Shown here: positions 8,305 to 17,512 of the stretch, one piece after another
Layout: every line of letters starts with the position of its first letter
Position numbering within the stretch: position 1 is the first letter of the stretch
Source of the DNA: Prevotellaceae bacterium MN60
GTDB taxonomy: Bacteria; Bacteroidota; Bacteroidia; Bacteroidales; Bacteroidaceae
Direction: 5' to 3'
DNA: 64,000 nt
Assembly (NCBI GenBank): GCA_900199555.1
Contig: FZQZ01000009.1
Coordinates: 53,820-117,819 of the forward strand
Program-made: the position numbers and the translations under genes
Notes under the pieces: model-generated
The model's input: only the letters and a program-made list of their open reading frames with translations
Databases searched by the model: none
Told to the model about the DNA's origin: nothing

Positions 8305-9813
8305 ATGGAATTAAAGAAGTTAAAGACATTAGCAATCTTCTTATTCATCGGGGTTTCCTTGCCCATAATGGCGCAAGACTCTTTGTCTACGCACATCACC
8401 TATGATTTGACGACAGAGGCATCGGTTGGTACGGGTGATTTCACCGCTTACCAACTATCAACCAATCGCTATCACATCATGGCAACACGGCCTAACACGG
8501 CCTACATGCGCGGAGCAGTTAATATTGAACATTCTTTAGGAAGTGATTTCTTACTCACGGGAGGTATCGATGCTGTCGCATCTGTACATGCCGACCACAA
8601 GGCTTATATACAGCAGTGTTTTGCCAATCTGCAATGGAAAGAATTCTTCCTTGAGGCAGGTAGTCGTGAGCAGAAGCCCGTATTGCGCAATAGTCTTTTG
8701 TCTGTTGGACACTTTGCCAAAGGCATTAATGCTAAACCAATGCCACAGGTACATATCGGCACCACCGACTTCTGGACAGTGCCCTATACCAAGGGATGGC
8801 TACAAATACACTTTGATGGTGGTTATGGTAAGTTGATGGATAGCAACTATCGTGAAGAAGCTTTCAAGGCTGCTCCAGACGTCAATGCAGGTTATGCCAC
8901 AGGCATCTATTTCCACCAAAAGCATTTCTACTTCCGCACCAATCCCAATAAGCGTTTCTTTGTTACTGCCGGAATCGAACACATGGTGCAGTTTGGCGGT
9001 ACGAGCTACACGAAGGTAAATGGCGAACTAGTTAGCAAGAGTAAGCCTCTCAACCTCAAGACCTTCTTGAGAGTAATACTGCCCGTGGGCGATAGTCAAT
9101 ACTACGAGAATGATGCTATGGAGGATTGGGTATATGGCAACCACCTTGGTTCGATGACGGTCCAATTGGGTTGGAATATCAACAAGAATCATCTTGTGCA
9201 AGTGTATGTTGACGACCCGTTCGAGGATGGTTCTGGTATGCGCAAAGGCAACGGATGGGACGGACTATGGGGTGTAGAATATACCAACAAGACTGCAGGC
9301 AAGCAGCTCATCAGAAGCGCCGTCTTTGAATACTTCCAAAGCACCAACCAAAGCGGTCCTCTGCACTACGACCGTGGTGACTATCCCGAACCTATCCGTA
9401 GTAAGATCACAGAGCTCGTAACAGGCAATGATGAATATTATAACCACTCGTACTATATCAACTATGCCTACTATGGCATGACACCAGGTATTGCTCTTAT
9501 CACCTCACCTATATATAATAAGGACGGTTATACCGCCTATCGCGACAATCGCATCAAGGCTTGGCATCTAGGCATTACGGGCGAACTCACCCCTCGTATC
9601 AGCTACCTCATTAAAGGTTCTTATCGCGAGGGATGGGGCACCTATAAGGTTCCATCCATTCAAAAGCAACACTCTTTCGATGCTATGCTGCAGGGCAACT
9701 ATCAGTTAGGAGCTTGGCAGTTTAGTGGTGCCTATGCCTTCGACAAGGGAAACATCTACGGTGACAACTCTACGTTTAACTTTAAAATCAGCTATCATGG
9801 CAAAATTCTATAA
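8305..9813 (+). CDS. Capsule assembly Wzi family protein
   Basis: Exported outer-membrane barrel of 502 residues of the Wzi type, which anchors or assembles capsular polysaccharide at the cell surface. A signal peptide is visible (MELKKLKTLAIFLFIGVSLP, cleaved after an IMAQ segment). The body is rich in Tyr, Gly and Asn with alternating amphipathic strands, and ends in an aromatic-rich strand (FNFKISYHGKIL). It begins 20 bases after the sugar transferase gene, so it belongs to the polysaccharide operon. Its 3' end overlaps the next small lipoprotein gene by 17 bases. Family assignment is from overall pattern, length and context. Confidence 0.82.
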   Translation: MELKKLKTLAIFLFIGVSLPIMAQDSLSTHITYDLTTEASVGTGDFTAYQLSTNRYHIMATRPNTAYMRGAVNIEHSLGSDFLLTGGIDAVASVHADHKAYIQQCFANLQWKEFFLEAGSREQKPVLRNSLLSVGHFAKGINAKPMPQVHIGTTDFWTVPYTKGWLQIHFDGGYGKLMDSNYREEAFKAAPDVNAGYATGIYFHQKHFYFRTNPNKRFFVTAGIEHMVQFGGTSYTKVNGELVSKSKPLNLKTFLRVILPVGDSQYYENDAMEDWVYGNHLGSMTVQLGWNINKNHLVQVYVDDPFEDGSGMRKGNGWDGLWGVEYTNKTAGKQLIRSAVFEYFQSTNQSGPLHYDRGDYPEPIRSKITELVTGNDEYYNHSYYINYAYYGMTPGIALITSPIYNKDGYTAYRDNRIKAWHLGITGELTPRISYLIKGSYREGWGTYKVPSIQKQHSFDAMLQGNYQLGAWQFSGAYAFDKGNIYGDNSTFNFKISYHGKIL

Positions 9814-10186
9814 AATCTTACCTCTTTACCTTTTCACCTTCTTACTTCTCTCTTGTCAGGAAGGAGGTGATGCTGGTGATCTCTTAGGACAGTGGCGAAT
9901 GTCAGATTCGAGATACGTTAGTTTCTCAGGTTCTATTGTCCAGTTTCATACGGTAGACAACAATGTGATGAGCAGCCAGATTTTTGGCAACTTCCATCAT
10001 GTGGGTGATAGTATTTTTATAGACTGCCACTCTATCCATGATAACTCCCAACATGACAAGGATGTGATAGAAAATGTCTTTGGCTTTAAACCCTTTAATA
10101 ATATTCGCGTTAAGATAGAATCTCTTACCTCCGACCACCTACGACTCAGCAAAGACGGTCAGTATTGGCTGTTGGAGAAATGGTAA
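9797..10186 (+). CDS. Small lipocalin-like lipoprotein
   Basis: A 129-residue predicted lipoprotein. The start at ATG 9797 gives a lipoprotein signal peptide ending LLLSC, followed by a linker QEGGDAGD and LLGQWRMSDS, which resembles the opening of Bacteroidetes lipocalin-like (GxW) domains. The rest is beta-rich with SGSIVQFHTVDN and SDHLRLSKDGQYWLLEKW. It overlaps the 3' end of wzi by 17 bases in another frame, indicating coupled expression, and it is the last gene of the polysaccharide operon before a terminator. The function is unknown; a periplasmic role linked to Wzi is possible. Confidence 0.7.
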   Translation: MAKFYKILPLYLFTFLLLSCQEGGDAGDLLGQWRMSDSRYVSFSGSIVQFHTVDNNVMSSQIFGNFHHVGDSIFIDCHSIHDNSQHDKDVIENVFGFKPFNNIRVKIESLTSDHLRLSKDGQYWLLEKW

Positions 10187-10215
10187 TTCGATCCGTCACA
10201 TAAAATCTATTATAG

Positions 10216-10256
10216 GGATTTCCCCCCACGTGTTTAGGGGAAATCCTTTGTTTTTG
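10216..10256 (+). terminator. Intrinsic terminator of the polysaccharide operon
   Basis: A perfect 10-bp stem (GGATTTCCCC at 10216-10225 pairing with GGGGAAATCC at 10237-10246) is followed by a T-rich run. It lies 30 bases after the small lipoprotein stop. The following promoter's -33 box sits in the T run. Confidence 0.85.
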
Positions 10257-10279
10257 CATCATTTTCTTCCTACTTTTGC
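10247..10279 (+). promoter_or_regulatory. Promoter for the His-rich exported protein
   Basis: TTTG at 10247-10250 and TACTTTTG at 10271-10278 are 20 bp apart, matching the Bacteroidetes primary promoter form. The -33 box overlaps the tail of the upstream terminator. Confidence 0.75.
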
Positions 10280-10325
10280 CCATGAAAACAATGATGTCGA
10301 ACTAATCATATAAAGGAGAACGACT

Positions 10326-11249
10326 ATGAAGAAGATGATATTAGCCCTGGTAGCAATGATGGCGATAGCCACATCGGGCAAGGCAATGAGTTACGAACAG
10401 GCTCGCAACGAAGCATTGTTCTTGACAGATAAGATGGCATACGAACTGAACCTGACGGACGAACAGTATGAGGCTGCTTACGAGATCAACCTCGACTACC
10501 TGATGGGAGTAACAAACTATGATGATGTATATGGTGACTATTGGGAGCGCCGCAACCGTGACTTGAGTTACGTATTGTTGGACGCACAGTGGACAGCCTT
10601 TATCGCAGCTAACTACTTCTACCGTCCACTATACTGGCACAACGGCTATTGGCACTTCGGTATCTATGCTCGCTATCCACGTCGTGACTACTTCTACTTT
10701 GGCAGACCAACATTCTATGCAACCTATCGTGGCGCTCACGCATGGCATCTGCACGGACATCACGGCTACTACTATAGTCGCAGAGACCACTTCCGTCCAT
10801 CAGGACATACACACTTCGGTATGTTAGACCGTTGGAATCGCGGTGACTTCCGCCATCATCATGGCAATGCAGGACACCACCGTCCAAACACAGGCAATCA
10901 TCGCCACGACAATTTCGGTGGTCCACGCACAAGTTCTACACGCACTACGGTAAATCATAACAGCAATGGTGCCTTCAGCGGAAACCGTGGAGATCGCGGA
11001 AACCATGGCTCTCATGGCGACAATAGACCTAGTGGAGTAAATAGCAGCAATGGAAACCATCACAGCAGTGGCTCATTCGGTGGAAATCGCGGAGGCAGTA
11101 GCAGCAGTCACCACAGCAGCGGTTCTTTCAGCGGAAACCGTGGAGGCAGTGGCAGCAGAGCCGGCGGTTCATTCAGCGGAAGCCGTGGTAATAGTGGTAG
11201 CAGAGCCAGTGGAGGTTTTAGCGGCAATCGAGGCGGCGGACGTCGTTAA
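10326..11249 (+). CDS. Exported His/Gly/Ser-rich protein, unknown function
   Basis: A 307-residue exported protein. A signal peptide (MKKMILALVAMMAIATSGKA) is followed by a folded region of about 130 residues rich in Tyr, Trp and Arg (YEQARNEALFLTDKMAYELN, then repeated FYFGRP-type segments). From about residue 140 there is a low-complexity tail of His, Gly, Asn, Ser and Arg with repeated SFSGNRG units. There is a strong Shine-Dalgarno sequence AAAGGAG at about 10312, unusual for this genome. The N-terminal part with LTDEQYEAAYEIN resembles helical heavy-metal or Spy-like proteins only loosely. The His-rich tail could bind metals or polyanions; this is inference. Its 3' end overlaps the convergent phosphatase gene by 81 bases. 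Confidence 0.75.
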   Translation: MKKMILALVAMMAIATSGKAMSYEQARNEALFLTDKMAYELNLTDEQYEAAYEINLDYLMGVTNYDDVYGDYWERRNRDLSYVLLDAQWTAFIAANYFYRPLYWHNGYWHFGIYARYPRRDYFYFGRPTFYATYRGAHAWHLHGHHGYYYSRRDHFRPSGHTHFGMLDRWNRGDFRHHHGNAGHHRPNTGNHRHDNFGGPRTSSTRTTVNHNSNGAFSGNRGDRGNHGSHGDNRPSGVNSSNGNHHSSGSFGGNRGGSSSSHHSSGSFSGNRGGSGSRAGGSFSGSRGNSGSRASGGFSGNRGGGRR

Positions 11250-11750
11250 GATACGTACCTCTGCATTTAACATACGCTGCACCTCTCGCATGGTGCAACC
11301 CGCATAAACAGCAAGAATCGCTTTATTGATGATTCCATGACCTACGGCCACCACCCTCTTTCCTGGGTAGGTGGTCGTAACATATTGTAGAAACGCTAAA
11401 GCACGTTGCAATAAAGCGGGTTCGGATTCTATATCATCGGGCCACACCTCACCTTTCAAATCAGGAATAAAGCGACCAGTAAAGCTACCCCAATCTCGCT
11501 CACGAAGCAGAGGAGTAGTTGTGATGGGTAAGTTATGAGGCTCTGCAATAATCTCGGCTGTCTGTATTGCACGGTGCAAGTCACTAGAAATAAAAACATC
11601 GACAGGTTCGCCAGCCAATCGCTGCGCCACCTGTCGAGCTTGTTCCTTACCCTGCTCGTTCAGTTCGCCCTGTGTCTGACCTTGCATAATCTGCAAGGCA
11701 TTGTCCACAGTCTCACCGTGACGTATCAGGAAAATCGTTGTATCACACAT
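11169..11750 (-). CDS. Histidine phosphatase family protein (phosphoglycerate mutase-like)
   Basis: Cytoplasmic phosphatase of 193 residues. The phosphohistidine motif FLIRHGETVDN, the second arginine segment SSDLHRAIQTAEII, the acidic LRERDWGSFTG and the second catalytic His in VAVGHGIINKAI are all present. The typical fold ends near LNAEVRIL; the last 25-30 residues are Ala/Thr/Ser-rich and are read from the antisense of the Gly/Ser-rich tail of the neighbouring gene, so the reading frame has run into that gene. It overlaps the uridine kinase stop by 8 bases and is the last gene of the EEP nuclease-udk operon. Substrate is unknown; a nucleotide or sugar phosphate is plausible from context. 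Confidence 0.85.
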   Translation of the reverse strand: MCDTTIFLIRHGETVDNALQIMQGQTQGELNEQGKEQARQVAQRLAGEPVDVFISSDLHRAIQTAEIIAEPHNLPITTTPLLRERDWGSFTGRFIPDLKGEVWPDDIESEPALLQRALAFLQYVTTTYPGKRVVAVGHGIINKAILAVYAGCTMREVQRMLNAEVRILTTSAASIAAKTSTGSATTITTASAE

Positions 11751-12357
11751 TCGTCACGATACCCTCGATATAGGTTTTAAGAATATGGATACCCGTCTTG
11801 TTGTCGCCACCCCAAGGAATAATAAGGTCGGCAAACTTCTTGGTAGGTTCGATAAACTGGTCGTGCATGGGCTTCAGCACATTCTCATAGCGTTCAAGCA
11901 CCATATCGACCGTACGTCCACGCTCTACAACATCGCGACGGATATTACGAATCAGTCGTACATCGGCATCCGTATCCACAAAAATCTTCAGGTCCATCAT
12001 ATCGCGCAACTTCTTATAGTGCAGCGTCATGATGCCCTCGAGGATAATAACAGGCTTGGGTTCTACATGGATAGTTTCTGGCAGACGGTTGCTAAGCACA
12101 TACGAATAGGTAGGTTGCTCTACAGCCTGACCGTTCTTTAACATCTTGATATGCTCGGTGAGCAACTTCCAGTCGAAAGCATCAGGATGGTCGAAGTTGA
12201 TAGCCTTACGCTCTTCATCGGTCATTCCCGTCGTATCATTATAATACGAGTCTAGGGGTACTACAGCTGCACAATGAGCTGGCAGCACTTTAGCTATTCT
12301 CTTAACGACGGTGGTCTTTCCAGAGCCAGTTCCGCCTGCTATTCCAATAATATACAT
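11743..12357 (-). CDS. udk: Uridine kinase
   Basis: Phosphorylates uridine or cytidine to the monophosphate in pyrimidine salvage. The P-loop IGIAGGTGSGKTTVVKRI starts at residue 4, followed by VVPLDSYYND, the substrate region NFDHPDAFDW, and VIILEGIMTL and FVDTDADVRLIRRI-like segments (here FVDTDADVRLIRNIRRD). The length of 204 residues is normal. It lies 12 bases downstream of the exported EEP nuclease gene and overlaps the phosphatase gene, so the three are probably co-transcribed. Pairing of a secreted nuclease with a nucleoside kinase points to use of external nucleic acid. Confidence 0.95.
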   Translation of the reverse strand: MYIIGIAGGTGSGKTTVVKRIAKVLPAHCAAVVPLDSYYNDTTGMTDEERKAINFDHPDAFDWKLLTEHIKMLKNGQAVEQPTYSYVLSNRLPETIHVEPKPVIILEGIMTLHYKKLRDMMDLKIFVDTDADVRLIRNIRRDVVERGRTVDMVLERYENVLKPMHDQFIEPTKKFADLIIPWGGDNKTGIHILKTYIEGIVTNV

Positions 12358-12369
12358 CTATCTTTTATC

Positions 12370-13419
12370 TTACTTTTGTTCTTTCACGAGGTAAACCAGT
12401 GTGGGCAGGTGGTCGCTATAGCCATCGAGCCATACACCGCCAGCATGCGTACGCAGGGTATTGCCCTTGTAACGTCCTTCCTGCTGGAAGAGGTAGTCGC
12501 GACGGAATATCTGAGCTTTCCAGAACTTCAGCGTGCTATAGTCCTTCTTACCTTTCTGGTTGAGCAGTGAATGCGAAAGGATAATCTGGTCGAACAGATT
12601 CCACTTGCCATCATACATCAACGTACCTGTACCACTGGCATGGATATTCCAGAACGGGTTGAAGAGTCCACCAGGCTGTACATCCTCCAACTCACGCTTA
12701 GCTCCAAGGGCTACAGACATAGAGCGATCAGCAGGGTCATCGTTCATATCACCCATGATAAGAATCTTCACATTGGGGTCGTCCTTCAGCAGAGAGTCTT
12801 TCACCTGACGAATCTGGCGACCGCCTTCCTCGCGATAGAAGCTACCTGCAAAGCGTGAAGGTAGGTGATTAACGATAATCGTTACATGCTCACCAGCCAA
12901 GGTACCACTAACTGTGAAGAATCCACGAGTAGCACGATTGGCATCCTCGGGCTTTATATATATATAAGGTACGAGTTTCACATTGCGAACAGTAAACAGG
13001 GCAGGATTATACAACAGGCCGCAGTCTACACCACGATGGTCAGGACCTTCCAGCAACAAATGTTTGAAGTTACGCTTCTTCAGTGGCTCCTGATCGCAGA
13101 GGTCTTCCAGACACTTGTCATTCTCTACCTCAGAAACGCCGATAGCTGCACAACCCACATTGGGCAATACGTCGGTACCCATCTCAGACAGTACGCGTGC
13201 CATGTTGCGCAACTTATGCGTATACTTCATACCCGACCATTTGTTCTTACCATCAGGCAGATATTCATAATCGTTGTGGCCTACATCATGGCAGGTATCA
13301 AAAAGATTCTCAAGATTGTAGAAACCAACAGCATAGACAGAGAACTTCTTGTCCTGTGCCTGCACGTTCATCGTTCCGATGAGGAACAGAACGGCCATAA
13401 AGGATAATAGTTTTTTCAT
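12370..13419 (-). CDS. Exported endonuclease/exonuclease/phosphatase (EEP) family protein
   Basis: Exported phosphodiesterase of the EEP superfamily (DNase I/exonuclease III fold), 349 residues. The signal peptide MKKLLSFMAVLFLIGTMNVQ ends before AQDKK. Active-site motifs are intact: YNLENLFDT, GVSEVEN (metal Glu), VNHLPSRF, GDMNDDP and SDHLPT. ATG 13419 is preferred over GTG 13425 because it begins the signal peptide. It is the first gene of a minus-strand operon with uridine kinase, and diverges from the TonB receptor operon 169 bases away. In this setting it probably cuts DNA or RNA in the periplasm or outside the cell, though phosphatase activity cannot be excluded. Confidence 0.88.
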   Translation of the reverse strand: MKKLLSFMAVLFLIGTMNVQAQDKKFSVYAVGFYNLENLFDTCHDVGHNDYEYLPDGKNKWSGMKYTHKLRNMARVLSEMGTDVLPNVGCAAIGVSEVENDKCLEDLCDQEPLKKRNFKHLLLEGPDHRGVDCGLLYNPALFTVRNVKLVPYIYIKPEDANRATRGFFTVSGTLAGEHVTIIVNHLPSRFAGSFYREEGGRQIRQVKDSLLKDDPNVKILIMGDMNDDPADRSMSVALGAKRELEDVQPGGLFNPFWNIHASGTGTLMYDGKWNLFDQIILSHSLLNQKGKKDYSTLKFWKAQIFRRDYLFQQEGRYKGNTLRTHAGGVWLDGYSDHLPTLVYLVKEQK

Positions 13420-13439
13420 AATCACTTAGATTTATTGGG

Positions 13440-13448
13440 GCGAAGTTA
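13440..13448 (-). promoter_or_regulatory. Possible -7 element for the EEP-udk operon
   Basis: On the minus strand the sequence reads TAACTTCGC, one base off the TAnnTTTG form, about 20 bases before the EEP start. No clear -33 box was found. Confidence 0.45.
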
Positions 13449-13523
13449 CGCAATATTTTCGAGATATTCTAATATTTTTCTAAAAAAAACACGAAAACAT
13501 ACTTTTTTTTCCATATAATACAT

Positions 13524-13532
13524 TAACTTTGC
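13524..13532 (+). promoter_or_regulatory. -7 element for the TonB receptor operon
   Basis: TAACTTTGC fits the Bacteroidetes -7 box, 56 bases before the receptor ATG. The upstream 20-25 bp is T-rich without an exact TTTG. It forms a divergent promoter pair with the EEP nuclease operon. Confidence 0.65.
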
Positions 13533-13588
13533 AGCAAAATCTTTGAGCCGAAACAAATAAAAACACAATTTATAAATAATACAATCTT

Positions 13589-16195
13589 ATGCAGAAAAAG
13601 CTAAAATTAGCCGTGATGGCTGCATGCATTGCCTCTACAGCATTTGCTCAGACTACCAAGACTTCTGAAGTTACGGAGAAGGAAGAGCAGACTGCACTGA
13701 GCGAGCAAGCCTTCACCTTCACGGAAGCACAATTGGGTGAGGATGATGACATGTCGCAGAATGTGTCTATCATTTCTTCTAACCAGAACATCTTTGCTAA
13801 TTCAGCAGGATACCAGTTCAGCGCTGGTCGCTTCCGCTATCGTGCTTTTAACCAAAAGTACAATGAGATTTACATCAACGGTGCTCCAATGAATGATTTG
13901 GAGTCCGGACAGTTCCGCTTTGCAACGATTGGTGGTCTGAACCGTCAGACCAACAGCAGCAGAGAGACATCACTGCCTTTCGAGTTTAACAACTTCGCCA
14001 TGTCATCTATGGCAGGTTCTAACAACTACGACTTCCGTCCTAGCCGCATGGCTACCGGACAGTATGCCTCTATCGCTGGTGCCAATCGTAGCTACACCTT
14101 GCGTGGCATGTACACCTACAACACTGGTTTGATGCCTAATGGTTGGGCTTTCTCTGGTGGTATGACCTATCGCTGGGCTCAGCGTGGTTATGTAGAGGGT
14201 ACATTCTACAACTCTCTCTCTTATTTCCTTGGAGCAGAGAAGAAGATGGGCGACCACTCTATCGCCATCATCACATGGGGTAGCCCCACAGAGCGCTCTT
14301 CACAGGGTGCCAGCACCGACGAGGCTTACTGGTTGGCTAACAACAACTTCTACAACCCATACTGGGGTTATCAGGATGGTAAGGTACGCAACTCACGCGT
14401 TGTTAAAGACTTCACTCCTACCGTTTTGGTTAACTGGAACTGGGATATCAACGAGCGCATGAAGCTGACTACCGCTCTGACAGGTCGCTATGGTATGTAC
14501 AAAGGTACCAAGCTGAACTACAACGGTGGTGAGAATCCTGCTCCAGACTATTGGAAGCGCCTTCCATCAAGCTACTACGACGTATGGTATAACGATGCCA
14601 GCAACACTGAGGATGGCTACTTCGACTACTATCGTGCCCGTACTTATTGGATGGGTAGCGAAGAGGCTCGCCAGATTAACTGGGATCAGCTGTATCAGGC
14701 CAACCGCATGGGTAATGCCTCTGGTCGCGATGCTGCCTACTACGTAGAAGCTAAGAATATCAACACGCTGAACCTGACTCTGGCTTCTACTTTGAAGACT
14801 GAGTTGAGCAAAACTACTGCCTTGAACCTCGGTTTCAGCCTGAGCACCAACAAGGGTATGCACTTCAAGACAATGGACGACCTGCTGGGTGCTAACGTCT
14901 ATCACGACATCAACACTTACGCTCTTGGCAACTATGCTGCCAACGATATCCGCGTACAGTACGACCTCGACAATCCTAACAAGGAGATTAAGGAGGGCGA
15001 TAAGTTTGGTTACAACTACAACCTGCTGGTAAACAAGGCTCAGGCCTGGGCTGCCCTGAAGTATAACAAGGGTGCACTGGCTGCCTTCTTGGCTGGTCGC
15101 GTAGCTGGTACCAGCATGCAGCGCGATGGTAAGATGCGTAACGGTTTGGCTGAAGGCATGGGCATCAGCTCACTGGGTAAGAGTGGCACAGCTCGCTTCT
15201 TGGATGGTGGTGCTAAGGGTGGTCTGACCTACAACCTCGGTGCAGGTAACACCATTACCCTCGGTCTTGGTTACGAGTTGAAGACTCCTCAGGCGCAGTC
15301 TGTATTCGTATCTCCAGAGATGACCAACGAGTTTGTTGCCAACCTGAAGAACGAGAAGATTTTCAGTGCAGAGTTGGGTTATCAGTTTGCCACCACTTGG
15401 ATGAAGGCTAACATCAATGGTTACTACAGCCGCATCACCGATGTTACCGAATGGCAGAACTTCTTCGATGATGACATCAACTCATTCTCTTATGTATCAA
15501 TGACTGGTGGTAAGAAGGCTTACTACGGTGTTGAGTGGGGTCTGAACTTCTCAGTTACCTCTGACTTCAACGTGAAGTTCCTCGGCGCTATCAGTGAGGC
15601 TAAGAATACCAACAACTCTCTCGTACGCTACATGAGCTCAACCAAGGGTGAGTACTACGAGGAGACTGTATTAAATAAGAACATGCGCGAGGCTGGTACT
15701 CCATTGTCTGTATATGGTGTTACTCTGAGCTACCACGCTGGTGGTTGGTTCATCGACCTCAATGGTAACTACTACGACCGCATCTATCTGAGCTACTCTC
15801 CTTCTTATCGTTACGAGAGCACACTTACCAACCGCAACAAGGCTGCTATCGCACGCGGCATTGCTGAGGAGCGTACTATCGACGACGAGGGTAACGTTAT
15901 CCAGAGTGCACTGGCTCAGGCTAAGGGTAAGGGCGGCTTCATGCTCGACCTCAACATCGGTCGCACCATTCGCTTGAAGACTGGTCAGCTGTCAGTTAAC
16001 CTGATGGTTACCAACTTGCTGAACAATCAGAGCATTTGCACTGGTGGTTACGAGCAGGGACGTAGCAGCTACTCTATCAACACTGACGACGGAAGTGTTA
16101 ACGCTAAGAGTCGTCTCTATCGTTTCGACAAGAACCCGAAGAAGTACTATTCTTGGGGTATCAACGGTATGCTGAACATTGGTTACAGATTCTAA
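13589..16195 (+). CDS. TonB-dependent receptor of the nuclease region
   Basis: Outer-membrane transporter of 868 residues. A signal peptide (MQKKLKLAVMAACIASTAFA) is followed by a short acidic segment and a plug-type domain (residues about 45-190, with VSIISSNQNIFANSAGY and FRYRAFNQKYNEIYINGAPM, NDLESGQ), then a beta barrel ending INGMLNIGYRF with a terminal Phe. There is no carboxypeptidase-like N-terminal domain, unlike SusC proteins, and the following genes are not SusD. It is the first gene of a three-gene operon with two OB-fold-type lipoproteins. High use of GGT/AAC-type codons suggests strong expression. Likely imports a large breakdown product; nucleic-acid fragments are proposed from context. 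Confidence 0.85.
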   Translation: MQKKLKLAVMAACIASTAFAQTTKTSEVTEKEEQTALSEQAFTFTEAQLGEDDDMSQNVSIISSNQNIFANSAGYQFSAGRFRYRAFNQKYNEIYINGAPMNDLESGQFRFATIGGLNRQTNSSRETSLPFEFNNFAMSSMAGSNNYDFRPSRMATGQYASIAGANRSYTLRGMYTYNTGLMPNGWAFSGGMTYRWAQRGYVEGTFYNSLSYFLGAEKKMGDHSIAIITWGSPTERSSQGASTDEAYWLANNNFYNPYWGYQDGKVRNSRVVKDFTPTVLVNWNWDINERMKLTTALTGRYGMYKGTKLNYNGGENPAPDYWKRLPSSYYDVWYNDASNTEDGYFDYYRARTYWMGSEEARQINWDQLYQANRMGNASGRDAAYYVEAKNINTLNLTLASTLKTELSKTTALNLGFSLSTNKGMHFKTMDDLLGANVYHDINTYALGNYAANDIRVQYDLDNPNKEIKEGDKFGYNYNLLVNKAQAWAALKYNKGALAAFLAGRVAGTSMQRDGKMRNGLAEGMGISSLGKSGTARFLDGGAKGGLTYNLGAGNTITLGLGYELKTPQAQSVFVSPEMTNEFVANLKNEKIFSAELGYQFATTWMKANINGYYSRITDVTEWQNFFDDDINSFSYVSMTGGKKAYYGVEWGLNFSVTSDFNVKFLGAISEAKNTNNSLVRYMSSTKGEYYEETVLNKNMREAGTPLSVYGVTLSYHAGGWFIDLNGNYYDRIYLSYSPSYRYESTLTNRNKAAIARGIAEERTIDDEGNVIQSALAQAKGKGGFMLDLNIGRTIRLKTGQLSVNLMVTNLLNNQSICTGGYEQGRSSYSINTDDGSVNAKSRLYRFDKNPKKYYSWGINGMLNIGYRF

Positions 16196-16209
16196 AACAC
16201 TGAAGTATT

Positions 16210-17472
16210 ATGAAGACAAGAAATATATTCCTTTTAGCGCTGACAGCCTTGCTCACCGTCTCATGTCATTCTTGGGACGACCCTTCTGAGGAAGCAGGAC
16301 TGAAAAGCATTGGTAATCAGTATATCCAGGCTACCAACGTTAAGACTATCGCTGAGATTAAGTCAAGCTTCCAGAATGAGATTAACAACAATGGACTGAA
16401 GCAGGTTACAAAGCCTACACAGATTCAGGGTATTGTTATTGGTGACGACGCAGGCAGCAACCTCTACAAGCAGATTTATGTACAGGATGCTACTGGTGCA
16501 CTCTGCATCAGCATCAACAAGTCTGGTCTCTTCAGCGAGACTGCTGTTGGACAGTGCGTTATGATTGAACTGGAAGGCCTCTATGTTGGTGGTTATGGCA
16601 AACAAGGTCAGGTAGGTATTTCATATACCGATCCTTCAAAAGAGAATGCTACTGCACAGGTAGGTCGCATGAGTCGCTATACTTGGGATGAGCACTTCAA
16701 ATTGATTCCCGCCATCGAGGGACTGAGCGTAAAGCCTATCACTCTCAGAAGTTTGGAGAGCCTTGACCTGGCTGCCGACTGTGGTAAGTTGGTAAAGCTC
16801 GTTGGTGTCAAGCTGAAGAATGCCGATGGCAAGATTGTATTTGCTCCTAGCGATGGTAGTGCCAAGTTGGTTGGTGGTTGTGTAAACCGCGACATCGATG
16901 GCATGAGCAACGTAGTAGTTCGTACTAGCACCTATGCTAAATTTGCCAACGAGGTAATGCCTACAGAGAAAGTCAACATCACTGGTATTGCTGCTCGCTA
17001 CAACGACACTTGGCAGATTATGCCTCGCACAGCAGACGATATCGAGCTGACTACAGGTGACGAAAAGACTGACGACGATGTACCCGAGGTAGATCCTGCA
17101 GGTACTGGTACAGAGGCAGACCCATTCAACGTAGCTGCTGCTATTGCAAAGTGCCAGCAAACTGGCGAGACCGCAACAGAAGAAATCTTCTTTGTTAAGG
17201 GTCTTGTTAGTGCAGACTATACTGTTGACAGCTACAAGAACGCTACCCTAGTATTGGTTGACGCTTTGGGCGCTACTAAGGCTAAGTTCACAGCATACCG
17301 CGTGAAGGGTGCTGACGGCAAGGGTCTTAAGGAGGGCTACAAGATTGCCAAGGGCGCTACAGTCATCGTTAGCGGTAAGCTTGTCAACTACAAGGGCAAC
17401 ACTCCTGAGACTGTTCAGAACTCTGGTACACTCGTAAGCGTTAACGGACAGGCTCCTGAGTTGGCCGAGTAA
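16210..17472 (+). CDS. DUF5689-type lipoprotein with extra OB-fold-like domain
   Basis: Lipoprotein of 420 residues; the signal peptide ends LLTVSC, which fits a lipobox. Residues about 35-275 look like DUF5689, a Bacteroidetes surface domain with OB-like folds (TKPTQIQGIVIGDDAGSN, LYKQIYVQDATGALCISINK, and a second copy around VNITGIAARYNDTWQIMPRT). After an acidic linker, residues about 295-415 form a second kind of OB-like domain (AGTGTEADPFNVAAAIAKCQ, VKGLVSADYTVDSYKNATL, KLVNYKGNTPETV) resembling DUF6359. It follows the receptor by 14 bases. Such lipoproteins often sit with TonB receptors and exported EEP nucleases; nucleic-acid binding is an inference from the OB fold. Confidence 0.8.
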   Translation: MKTRNIFLLALTALLTVSCHSWDDPSEEAGLKSIGNQYIQATNVKTIAEIKSSFQNEINNNGLKQVTKPTQIQGIVIGDDAGSNLYKQIYVQDATGALCISINKSGLFSETAVGQCVMIELEGLYVGGYGKQGQVGISYTDPSKENATAQVGRMSRYTWDEHFKLIPAIEGLSVKPITLRSLESLDLAADCGKLVKLVGVKLKNADGKIVFAPSDGSAKLVGGCVNRDIDGMSNVVVRTSTYAKFANEVMPTEKVNITGIAARYNDTWQIMPRTADDIELTTGDEKTDDDVPEVDPAGTGTEADPFNVAAAIAKCQQTGETATEEIFFVKGLVSADYTVDSYKNATLVLVDALGATKAKFTAYRVKGADGKGLKEGYKIAKGATVIVSGKLVNYKGNTPETVQNSGTLVSVNGQAPELAE

Positions 17473-17512
17473 ATTCATTCTAATATACGAATAAACAAAA
17501 AAGAATAAAGAT

